Below, in pieces: positions 6,329-11,981 of a stretch of DNA of 14,521 bases. A program made the position numbers and the translations under genes. The notes beneath the pieces were generated by a model. That model had not been told where the DNA came from. It searched no databases and worked only from the letters and a program-made list of their open reading frames with translations. Position 1 is the first letter of the stretch; each line of letters starts with the position of its first letter. Source of the DNA: Synechococcaceae bacterium WB4_1_0192 (GTDB taxonomy: Bacteria > Cyanobacteriota > Cyanobacteriia > PCC-6307 > Cyanobiaceae); the NCBI GenBank assembly GCA_009926195.1, contig RFPK01000024.1:1-14521 (forward strand), written 5' to 3'.

Positions 6329-6553
6329 TCAGGCCGCCCGCTGCAGATCGGGCCGCTCCTCGGCAAGGATCGCCCCTTCAACCGGGCAGACCTGCAGGCA
6401 GATCCCGCAGTCGATGCAGGTGTCGAAGTCGATCCAGTAGTAGCTGTTGCCCCGGGCATTGGGCTTGTTGCCGGGGTTGATGCAGGCCACCGGGCACGCG
6501 TCCACGCAATCGGCCACCCCGGTGCAGACATCGGTGACGATCGTGTGAGCCAT
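6329..6553 (-). CDS. Small two-cluster iron-sulfur ferredoxin, [3Fe-4S][4Fe-4S]-like (74 aa)
   Basis: This is a soluble electron carrier of the bacterial-type ferredoxin fold. Cysteines are C10, C16, C20, C24, C46, C49, C52 and C56. The second half has a complete C-x2-C-x2-C-x3-CP motif (CIDCGICLQVCP). The first half reads C-x5-C-x3-CP, lacking the second cysteine of a regular four-iron motif. Aligned to Azotobacter ferredoxin I, C10, C16 and C56 would hold a 3Fe cluster, C20, C46, C49 and C52 the 4Fe cluster, and C24 would be the free cysteine. This suggests a seven-iron protein, possibly equivalent to cyanobacterial Fed8. It is not PsaC, which has two full motifs. Start: ATG at 6553 gives the family N-terminus MAHTIVTD; a GTG at 6565 would add four residues. 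It is last in a run with hisZ. Confidence 0.93.
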   Translation of the reverse strand: MAHTIVTDVCTGVADCVDACPVACINPGNKPNARGNSYYWIDFDTCIDCGICLQVCPVEGAILAEERPDLQRAA

Positions 6554-6577
6554 GAAACGCGGCACAGGGTTGGAGCG

Positions 6578-6583
6578 ATCCTA
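6578..6583 (-). promoter_or_regulatory. Candidate -10 element (TAGGAT) upstream of the small ferredoxin
   Basis: TAGGAT on the minus strand lies in the 56-base gap between the hisZ stop and the ferredoxin ATG, 24 bases before the ATG. It could give the ferredoxin its own short-leader transcript. It is part of the repeated TAGGATC string also found before rpmB and hisZ. No -35 is evident. Confidence 0.35.
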
Positions 6584-6609
6584 GGCAGCCCGCTGACCTG
6601 ATCCGGCCC

Positions 6610-7785
6610 TCAGCCCAGCCAGCGCACGCCGCCGCAACCGCGATCGCTGGCGATCAGCGCCGCTTCCTCCTCACTTGGGCAGGGTTGGTGCAGCAGTTCC
6701 GCACGCTCACCCGCCGCGTGGCAGCGCTCCAGCAGTTGGAGAGCCTCCGCCAGCTGGGTGGTCGTCCGGTAAGCCACGAGCAGGGCCTGCGCTCGCTCGG
6801 GCGCGGTGGCCTCGGTGCCGAGCAGCTCGCGGATCGCCTCCACGTCAAAACTGAAGCCCAGACCTGCGTCCGTCTCGCCGAACCGCTTGACCAGGCCGTC
6901 GTAGCGGCCACCGCTGGCGATCGCCACGGGAGCCTCCGCTCCCTGACACACCAGCTTGAGCACCAGACCGTCGTAGAGGTCGTAGTGGGGTTGGAAACTG
7001 GGATCGAGCTGCAATCGCACCCCCTGGGCCATGGCCGCCGGAGCCACCACCTTCAGGGTCTCGGCCAGCTGGTCCAGCAAGGGGACCGGACCCAGCTGCT
7101 GCTCCAGTTGGTAGAGCACCGCCTCCGGTTCGCCGCGCAGGCGCATCAGTTGCTGAAGTCCCTGGCGCTGATGGCCCGGCAGATCCAGGCTCGCCAGGGA
7201 GAGGGGGTCGTAGTTGATCAGCGCCTGGCGGGTGGCCGTGCGCTGTTCGCCAGGCACCTGATCCAACAGGGCGGTGAGTACACCATGGTGGCCCAGCAAC
7301 AGGGTTGGTCGGTGCTGGCTGCCGATCTCCAGCCGTCGCAGGCAGGCCAGCAGCAGGCGCAGCAGTTCGGTATCGGCGGCGCTGACCGGTTCGGCCAGGG
7401 CCGCCAACAGCTCGACGCCGCTCTGCAGGCGCTCCTCCAGCCGGTGTTGCCCCGAATCGCTCGTGCCTGAGCGGAACACCGTGCCGCTGCTCCACAGGCG
7501 CAGCGGCCTGGGCCGAGTCGCCAGGCGTGTGCAGGCGGCACGGGCGATCGAGGCGGTCATCTCCGGCCGCAGACCGAGCGGCTCATCGGCCGCGAGGCGC
7601 ACCACCTCGCGGTCGTCGATGCCACCCCCCGCTTCAAGGGTCTCCAGCCGCTCCACCAGTGGCGGCGCCACCTCGGCATAGCCCCACTGCCGATACACGC
7701 TCGCCAGCTGATCACACAGCCAGCGGTTGCCTTCCACTTCCCGCGGATTGAGATCCCTGGCGCCGGCGGCGGGTTGCAGGGCCAT
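6610..7785 (-). CDS. hisZ: ATP phosphoribosyltransferase regulatory subunit HisZ
   Basis: HisZ is a catalytically inactive relative of histidyl-tRNA synthetase. It assembles with the short-form HisG to make the first enzyme of histidine biosynthesis active and histidine-sensitive. Class II synthetase-like features are visible: an N-terminal PREVEGNRWLCDQL helix, a motif 2-like GLRPEMTASIAR (71-82), YDGLVLK (271-277) and a motif 3-like ASGGRYDGL (290-298). The 391-residue length fits HisZ; the protein lacks the C-terminal anticodon-binding domain of HisS. The presence of HisZ implies that a short HisG is encoded elsewhere. Start: ATG at 7785, 30 bases after the IMPase stop, matches the family N-terminus. 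The run with a phosphatase-like gene and two ferredoxins is not an obvious histidine operon. Confidence 0.96.
   Translation of the reverse strand: MALQPAAGARDLNPREVEGNRWLCDQLASVYRQWGYAEVAPPLVERLETLEAGGGIDDREVVRLAADEPLGLRPEMTASIARAACTRLATRPRPLRLWSSGTVFRSGTSDSGQHRLEERLQSGVELLAALAEPVSAADTELLRLLLACLRRLEIGSQHRPTLLLGHHGVLTALLDQVPGEQRTATRQALINYDPLSLASLDLPGHQRQGLQQLMRLRGEPEAVLYQLEQQLGPVPLLDQLAETLKVVAPAAMAQGVRLQLDPSFQPHYDLYDGLVLKLVCQGAEAPVAIASGGRYDGLVKRFGETDAGLGFSFDVEAIRELLGTEATAPERAQALLVAYRTTTQLAEALQLLERCHAAGERAELLHQPCPSEEEAALIASDRGCGGVRWLG
6640..6647. repeat. HIP1 octamer GCGATCGC
   Basis: This is one copy of the highly iterated palindrome common in many cyanobacterial genomes; another lies at 6917-6924. 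Both are inside hisZ. They support a cyanobacterial origin but say nothing about local function. Confidence 0.6.
6917..6924. repeat. HIP1 octamer GCGATCGC
   Basis: This is the second exact copy of the cyanobacterial HIP1 palindrome in the window, inside hisZ like the first. The motif is not strikingly dense here compared with strongly HIP1-rich genomes. Confidence 0.6.
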
Positions 7786-7812
7786 TGATCGTTCCAGGGC
7801 GGACTGGCGCTG

Positions 7813-7818
7813 ATCCTA
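7813..7818 (-). promoter_or_regulatory. Candidate -10 element (TAGGAT) upstream of hisZ
   Basis: TAGGAT on the minus strand begins within the TAG stop codon of the IMPase gene (7816-7818) and ends 27 bases before the hisZ ATG. It may give hisZ an internal promoter within the fed2-IMPase-hisZ-ferredoxin run. The same string precedes rpmB and the small ferredoxin gene. Confidence 0.35.
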
Positions 7819-8724
7819 TGGAGTGGGGTTCGGGGCGGCGCCATCCAGCTCGGGGGCCCCGAAGCTGGCACCGCTGAGCGGTGAGCAGGCGGCAAGCCCC
7901 TCGATCAACGCCCGCCGGATGGCCGGGCTGCAGGCGATCACCCTGCCGCTCTCCAGCCTGGCCGGGCCACCGTCGTACGCGCACACCACCCCGCCGGCCT
8001 GCTCAACCAGCACCAGGCCGGCCGCCAGGTCCCAGGGGGAGAGGCCCCGCTCCCAGTACCCATCCAGGCGTCCATCGGCGACGAAGGCCAGGTCCACGGC
8101 GGCGGCACCGCCCCGGCGGACCCCACGGGTGCGGTGGGTGAACCAGGCGAATTCGGCGTAGTTGTTGTCGAGGCGGGTGTGGCGGTCGTAGGCGAATCCG
8201 GTCACCAGCAGCGAGCTGGCGAGGTCCTGGCAGTCGCTGACCCGGATCGGCTTGTCGTTGCACCAGGCGCCGAGGCCTGGTGCCGCCCAGTAAAGGCTGT
8301 CCAGGGCGGGGACGGCCAGGGCCCCGAGCAGCGGAGCGCCCTGGTGGGTCAGGCCGATCGAGGTGCCGAAGAAGGGATAGCGGTGCGCGTAGTTGGTGGT
8401 GCCGTCCAGGGGGTCAACACACCACTCCAGATCCGACCCCTCACCGCTGCGCCGGCCGCTCTCCTCGGCCAGTACGCCCAGGGCCGGGGTTTCTGCGCTC
8501 AGGACCGCCAGCACGGCCTGTTCGGCGGCCAGATCGGCCTCGGTGACCAGATCACCGGCCCGCCCCTTCTCCCGCACCCGCTCGAGCTGGCCGAAGTGGC
8601 GCCGCAGCTGCTCAGCACCGGCTTCGGCGGCCCGGCGGGCCACCGCCGCCAGATGCTGCAGTTCGCGGTCGCTCAGGCCGCTTCGGCGCAGGCTGGTGTC
8701 AGAGAGGCGGCAGGGGTCACTCAT
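7816..8724 (-). CDS. Inositol monophosphatase family protein (302 aa)
   Basis: This is a magnesium-dependent, lithium-sensitive type sugar or inositol phosphate phosphatase. The metal-binding and catalytic set is complete: DLVTEAD (58-64), E87 in LAEES, WCVDPLDGTTN (101-111) with D104 and D107, and D232 in LSPWDLAAG (228-236). The protein is soluble, with a somewhat long N-terminus (about 20 residues before the first conserved helix) and a low-complexity proline/alanine C-terminus. Family members hydrolyse inositol-1-phosphate, 3'-phosphoadenosine 5'-phosphate, histidinol phosphate or fructose-1,6-bisphosphate, and the motifs alone do not decide between them. The adjacent hisZ makes a histidinol-phosphatase role worth testing. 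Start: ATG at 8724 overlaps the stop of the upstream ferredoxin by four bases (ATGA), indicating translational coupling. Confidence 0.95.
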   Translation of the reverse strand: MSDPCRLSDTSLRRSGLSDRELQHLAAVARRAAEAGAEQLRRHFGQLERVREKGRAGDLVTEADLAAEQAVLAVLSAETPALGVLAEESGRRSGEGSDLEWCVDPLDGTTNYAHRYPFFGTSIGLTHQGAPLLGALAVPALDSLYWAAPGLGAWCNDKPIRVSDCQDLASSLLVTGFAYDRHTRLDNNYAEFAWFTHRTRGVRRGGAAAVDLAFVADGRLDGYWERGLSPWDLAAGLVLVEQAGGVVCAYDGGPARLESGRVIACSPAIRRALIEGLAACSPLSGASFGAPELDGAAPNPTP

Positions 8725-9086
8725 TCGTCGTCGAGGGGGATGCCGGGCCGCACCTTGCCACGGCCGAAGTGGCGGCCGAACTGGAGCTCGTAGACCTCAT
8801 CCTCATCCTGGGTCTCCACCTCCAGGGGGCCGAGGGCACGGGCCACGCACAGCAGCCCATACCCCTTGCTGCGCACCTCCCTGGAGAGGCCGAGGGCTTC
8901 GCGCTGGTCGATCGTGCCGCTGATCACACGCACCGCGCAGGCCGTGCAGCAGCCATTGCGGCAGCTGAAGGGCAATGGTTCCCCCTGCTGCTCGAAGCTG
9001 CGCAGGATGTACTCACCCTCGGGCACCTGCAGCCGGATCGTGCGCTGCTCCTGGCGCCAGTGCACCGTGATCGGATGACTTCGCAT
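8721..9086 (-). CDS. Plant-type [2Fe-2S] ferredoxin, Fed2/FdC2 type (121 aa)
   Basis: This is a soluble electron carrier. The cluster ligands are C42, C47, C50 and C80, in the pattern C-x4-C-x2-C followed by LLC, with an extra C46 giving CRNGCCTAC. Unlike photosynthetic Fed1 (about 97 residues), it carries a C-terminal extension containing ETQDEDEVYELQFGRHFGRG, which closely matches the chloroplast FdC2 and cyanobacterial Fed2 (Sll1382 type). From the literature, Fed2 takes part in the low-iron response rather than in bulk electron transfer to NADP reductase. Start: ATG at 9086 gives MRSHPITVHWRQ, matching the family N-terminus. It is the first gene of the minus-strand run with IMPase (4-base overlap), hisZ and a second ferredoxin. 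No Fur-like AT-rich operator is apparent upstream. Confidence 0.94.
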   Translation of the reverse strand: MRSHPITVHWRQEQRTIRLQVPEGEYILRSFEQQGEPLPFSCRNGCCTACAVRVISGTIDQREALGLSREVRSKGYGLLCVARALGPLEVETQDEDEVYELQFGRHFGRGKVRPGIPLDDE

Positions 9087-9172
9087 GGCAGGACTTCGGC
9101 GCGCGGCAGGGAGACTGCTACATTCTCACCGTTGCCCCGCGCAGCCGCGCTCGCTCCAGCCTCAGGGTTTCG

Positions 9173-9186
9173 ATCCTGGCCAGGAT
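9173..9186. promoter_or_regulatory. 14-bp perfect palindrome between fed2 and tRNA-Ser
   Basis: ATCCTGGCCAGGAT is a perfect 14-base palindrome in the 163-base divergent region, 86 bases upstream of the fed2 ATG and 63 bases upstream of the tRNA. The dyad could bind a dimeric regulator. No known motif is matched, and it is GC-rich like the surroundings. I see nothing else definite in this intergenic stretch. Confidence 0.35.
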
Positions 9187-9249
9187 TTCGGTTCTGACCA
9201 GCCCTCAACACCCTGAATGCCAGAACGAACGCAGCGAAAAGCCCCTCGC

Positions 9250-9336
9250 GGAGAGGTGGCCGAGTGGTCGAAGGCGCAGCACTGGAAATGCTGTATAGGG
9301 GCAACTCTATCGAGGGTTCGAATCCCTCCCTCTCCG
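9250..9336 (+). tRNA. tRNA-Ser (anticodon GGA)
   Basis: This is an 87-base serine tRNA. The acceptor stem GGAGAGG (9250-9256) pairs with CCTCTCC (9329-9335), with G discriminator at 9336. The D arm is GCCGAGTGGTCGAAGGC. The anticodon stem CAGCA/TGCTG encloses the loop CTGGAAA, with anticodon GGA at 9284-9286 reading UCC and UCU. A long class II variable arm (ATAG...CTAT) marks it as serine, and the T arm is GAGGG TTCGAAT CCCTC. The CCA end is not encoded, so it must be added enzymatically, as is usual in cyanobacteria. It is followed by an intrinsic terminator. Confidence 0.97.
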
Positions 9337-9342
9337 TTTCAG

Positions 9343-9369
9343 AAAGCCGTCCGCAAGGGCGGCTTTTTT
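9343..9369 (+). terminator. Rho-independent terminator after tRNA-Ser
   Basis: GCCGTCC (9346-9352), a GCAA tetraloop and GGGCGGC (9357-9363) form a seven-pair stem with one G-T pair, followed by six T residues (9364-9369). AAA at 9343-9345 on the other side gives a weak U-tract in reverse, so it may also stop read-through from the convergent pst operon. The remaining 130 bases up to the pstB stop show no gene. Confidence 0.93.
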
Positions 9370-9499
9370 GTGCTCACCCTCAAGCGCGAATCTGTAGTCA
9401 TTGATCTGCCGATCTGCGCATGTTGCCCCGCTGTTCTGAACTCTGGGCTGAGCCTGATCCCTGGGACGCCACTTGTCTCGCTTGCGCTGGGCGGGCGAC

Positions 9500-10315
9500 T
9501 CAGCCGAACCGCCCGGAGACGTAATCCAGGGTGGCCTGCTGCCGCGGAGCATTGAAGATCGCCTCGGTGTCAGCGAATTCCTCAAGGCAGCCCACCTTTC
9601 GATCAGAATCCGGGTGGGCGGTGACGTTGAAGAAGCCGGTCATGTCACTGACCCGCACCGCCTGCTGCATGTTGTGAGTGACGATCACAATCGTGTAACT
9701 CTTCTTGAGTTCGTGCATCATCTCCTCGATCTTCAATGTGGAGATCGGATCCAGGGCTGAACAGGGTTCATCCATCAGAATCACCTCCGGTTCAATCGCA
9801 ATCGCCCGGGCGATGCAGAGCCGTTGCTGCTGACCACCGGAGAGGGCGTAGCCGCTCTCGCTCAACTTGTCCTTGGTCTCCTCCCACAAGGCAGCCTTGC
9901 GCAGGGACCGCTCCACCAGCTCGTCCATGTCGCCGCGGTAGCCATTGATACGGGCTCCGAAGGCGATGTTCTCGTAGATGCTCTTGGGGAAGGGGTTCGG
10001 CTTCTGAAACACCATGCCGATGCGACGCCGCACCTCCACGGGATCGACGTTGCGGGCGTAGAGGTCCTGGCCATCGAACAGCACCCGGCCGCGCAGGCTG
10101 CAGCCCTCGATCAGGTCGTTCATGCGGTTCAGCGCCCGCAGCACGGTGCTCTTGCCGCAGCCGGACGGGCCGATGAAGGCGGTCACCTTGCCGCGGGGAA
10201 TCTCCATGTAGACCCCGCGCACGGCCTCATGGTCGCCGTAGCTGATGCTCACGTCCTGGAGCGAGAGACAGGTGGCGGTGGCCGCTGTGGCGGTGCTGCT
10301 GGCGGAGACGGTCAT
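9500..10315 (-). CDS. pstB: Phosphate ABC transporter ATP-binding protein PstB
   Basis: This is the ATPase subunit of the high-affinity phosphate importer PstSCAB, acting at the cytoplasmic face of the membrane. With the ATG at 10315 as residue 1, the order is Walker A GPSGCGKST (49-57), Q-loop in MVFQKPNPFPKSIYEN (about 101-116), ABC signature LSGGQQQR (158-165), Walker B VILMDEP (178-184) and H-loop THN (213-215). All catalytic residues are present and the length of 271 is normal. A GTG lies directly before this ATG and could also be used. The N-terminal 15 residues are a serine/threonine/alanine-rich lead not seen in all PstB proteins. It is last in the pstC-pstA-pstB order, 27 bases after the pstA stop. 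Confidence 0.98.
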   Translation of the reverse strand: MTVSASSTATAATATCLSLQDVSISYGDHEAVRGVYMEIPRGKVTAFIGPSGCGKSTVLRALNRMNDLIEGCSLRGRVLFDGQDLYARNVDPVEVRRRIGMVFQKPNPFPKSIYENIAFGARINGYRGDMDELVERSLRKAALWEETKDKLSESGYALSGGQQQRLCIARAIAIEPEVILMDEPCSALDPISTLKIEEMMHELKKSYTIVIVTHNMQQAVRVSDMTGFFNVTAHPDSDRKVGCLEEFADTEAIFNAPRQQATLDYVSGRFG

Positions 10316-10342
10316 CACAGGAAAGATGTGGTGAGAGGGTGT

Positions 10343-11224
10343 TCAGCTGTGGGTGAGACGGCCGAGCCAGCGCGCCAGCAGGTTGGCGGCCAGGATCATC
10401 ACGACAAGGACAAAGGAGGCTGCCCAGGCCAGGGAGATCTGAGCTTCGTAGGGCATGATCGCGAAGTTGTAGATCAGCACCGACATCGATGCGATCGGCT
10501 TCAGCAGCCCGTCCGGCCAGAAGGAGGAGAACAGGGCGGTGAAGATCAGTGGGGCTGTTTCACCGGCCCCCCTGGCAATCGACAGGACGACGCCGGTGGC
10601 GATCGGTGAGAAGGCGGCGGGCAGCGTGATGCGGGTCACGGTCACGAACCGCGAGGCGCCGATGCCCATCGCTCCCAGCCGCAGTTCGTTGGGGACGAGC
10701 TTCAGGCCTTCGTCGGTGGTCTTGATCACGGTCGGGATCATCAGGACCGCCAGGGCGATACCACCCGCCAGGGCGCTGTAGCTCTCACCGAACAGGATGC
10801 GGCTGCTGACAATCAGACCGTAGACGAACACCCCGCAGATGATCGATGGCACTCCCGCCAGGACATTGGTGCCGAAGCGAACAAAACGGGAAAATGCACC
10901 GCCCCGTGAATATTCCGCCAGATAGATGCCTGCCCCAACGCCGATCGGAATCGCCAACAGACTGGCGATCAAGGTGACGATCACGGTGCCCAGAATCGCG
11001 TTGCCGATCCCCCCTTCCTCCAGTCCAGGGGCCGGCGGCAGACCCGTGAGCAGGCCCACGCTCAGCAGCGAGCCACCCTTGATCAGCACATAGGCGAGCA
11101 CCAGGACCAGCGGCAGCACGGCGATGGTCGTGAACAGGGCCGCCACCAGCGTCAGCAGCTGGTTCCAGCGGTTGCGGGCCAGGCCGGGCCGGAGCAGCAG
11201 GGATCCGCGTTTGAAGGTCGCCAT
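10343..11224 (-). CDS. pstA: Phosphate ABC transporter permease PstA
   Basis: This is one of the two inner-membrane subunits of the PstSCAB phosphate importer; it normally pairs with PstC. The 293-residue sequence has six clear hydrophobic segments. The first is at about 22-48 (LLTLVAALFTTIAVLPLVLV), and the last ends near 285. A typical EAA-type coupling loop (NELRLGAMGIGASRFVTV) contacts PstB. The gene is complete, with no stop or frameshift. Start: ATG at 11224, six bases after the pstC stop, indicating translational coupling with pstC. Because pstC is broken here, PstA encoded at this locus has no intact partner in the window; either another PstC exists elsewhere or the transporter is inactive. 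Confidence 0.97.
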   Translation of the reverse strand: MATFKRGSLLLRPGLARNRWNQLLTLVAALFTTIAVLPLVLVLAYVLIKGGSLLSVGLLTGLPPAPGLEEGGIGNAILGTVIVTLIASLLAIPIGVGAGIYLAEYSRGGAFSRFVRFGTNVLAGVPSIICGVFVYGLIVSSRILFGESYSALAGGIALAVLMIPTVIKTTDEGLKLVPNELRLGAMGIGASRFVTVTRITLPAAFSPIATGVVLSIARGAGETAPLIFTALFSSFWPDGLLKPIASMSVLIYNFAIMPYEAQISLAWAASFVLVVMILAANLLARWLGRLTHS

Positions 11225-11230
11225 GGCTGC

Positions 11231-11765
11231 TCAGTAACGCAGGCTGAGACGGCGCACCACCCACTGCGCCAGGACGTTCACCACCAGCGTGAGCAGCATC
11301 AGCACCAGAGCCGCGTACATCAGGGCCGAAACCTGAAGGCCATCGGCCTCACCGAACTGGTTGGCGAGCATCGAGGAGATCGTGTTGCCGGGTGCCAGAA
11401 GGCTCCAGCTGAAGTTGGTGGAGTTGCCGATGATCATCGTCACGGCCATCGTTTCGCCCATGGCCCGGCCCAGGGCCAGCATCACACCGCCGGTGATGCC
11501 GGACACCGCCGCCGGCAGGATGACGTGCAGGAGCGCCGTACTGCTCGCTGACCGGATCCCAGTTGGAGGTGGTGAGGAAGCTCAGGCCGAAGCGGCTGAG
11601 CGCTTCGCGGGAGCCACCCACGACGGTCAGCAGGATGCCGAGCAGCAGCAGGCCGACGACGGAGGCCAGGCCGACCGTGAGCCTGTGAAAGCCCTGATCG
11701 AGAAGCTTTTCCCCGAGGGGCCGACGCCGCAGGGCAAAGAGTTCAGGGCGGGGACCCGTGGCCAT
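11231..11765 (-). pseudogene. pstC: pstC, phosphate permease subunit, with internal out-of-frame deletion
   Basis: The start (ATG at 11765, MATGPRPELFALRRRPLGEK...) and the next 78 codons, through FLTTSNWDPVSEQYGA, match the N-terminal cytoplasmic lead and first membrane helix of PstC. In a different frame, LLHVILPAAVSGITGGVMLALG through to VVRRLSLRY and the TGA at 11231 (about 100 codons) match the PstC C-terminal region. The roughly 130-145 central residues, which hold most membrane helices and most of the coupling loop, are missing. The join lies at about 11530-11537. The N-terminal frame continues out of phase to a stop at 11349. Full-length PstC is about 310-320 residues, against 178 recognisable here. 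Sequence on both sides is otherwise clean, so a single deletion or an assembly collapse explains it. Confidence 0.88.
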
Positions 11766-11785
11766 GGGGTTCTTGGTCTGTTGGC

Positions 11786-11805
11786 AATCTACGGGGCGAC
11801 CCCGT
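11786..11805 (-). promoter_or_regulatory. Candidate pst promoter with inverted repeat
   Basis: On the minus strand TAGATT (11791-11786) fits a TAnnnT -10 element, 20 bases before the pstC ATG. Directly upstream and sharing its first base is an inverted repeat, ACGGGG-3-CCCCGT (11791-11805), placed in the promoter spacer where a regulator could act. No -35 and no Pho-box-like direct repeats (CTTAACC type) are visible. The rest of the 216-base region between pstC and dnaK shows no further gene. Confidence 0.35.
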
Positions 11806-11967
11806 GACCATCCTGGTGACGCATCCCGGCCTGGTGGAATCACCTGGGGCCGTTAGCGTTGGGCCGCAGCCATCAGTGGGGCAGGCGAGGCCAGCGTGCA
11901 GGCAATCGGGTGTGAGCGCGGGGCCGGCGGCGGCTCCAGACGGGACGAGCGAGGCCGCTCCCGAGGC

Positions 11968-11973
11968 AAGGGG
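11968..11973 (+). promoter_or_regulatory. Ribosome binding site of dnaK3
   Basis: AAGGGG lies eight bases before the dnaK3 ATG and is complementary to the 16S anti-Shine-Dalgarno end apart from one base. It is one of the clearer ribosome binding sites in the window and supports the start at 11982. Confidence 0.6.
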
Positions 11974-11981
11974 CTGGACTG

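Noticed and set aside
6329..6553. Small ferredoxin considered as PsaC of photosystem I
   Set aside because: PsaC has two regular C-x2-C-x2-C-x3-CP motifs and about 81 residues. Here the first motif is C-x5-C-x3-CP and the surrounding sequence differs.
6685..7470. 261-codon plus-strand frame opposite hisZ
   Set aside because: It is a shadow frame. The minus strand encodes a full HisZ with motif 2- and motif 3-like segments.
8134..8793. 219-codon plus-strand frame opposite the IMPase-family gene
   Set aside because: It is a shadow frame. The complete catalytic motif set of the phosphatase is on the other strand.
9307..9585. 92-codon minus-strand frame between tRNA-Ser and pstB
   Set aside because: It overlaps the tRNA 3' end, the terminator and the pstB C-terminus, and the translation looks random.
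11853..11981. Search for a CIRCE or similar heat-shock operator upstream of dnaK3
   Set aside because: No TTAGCACTC-type inverted repeat is present. DnaK3-type genes need not carry one, so nothing is claimed.
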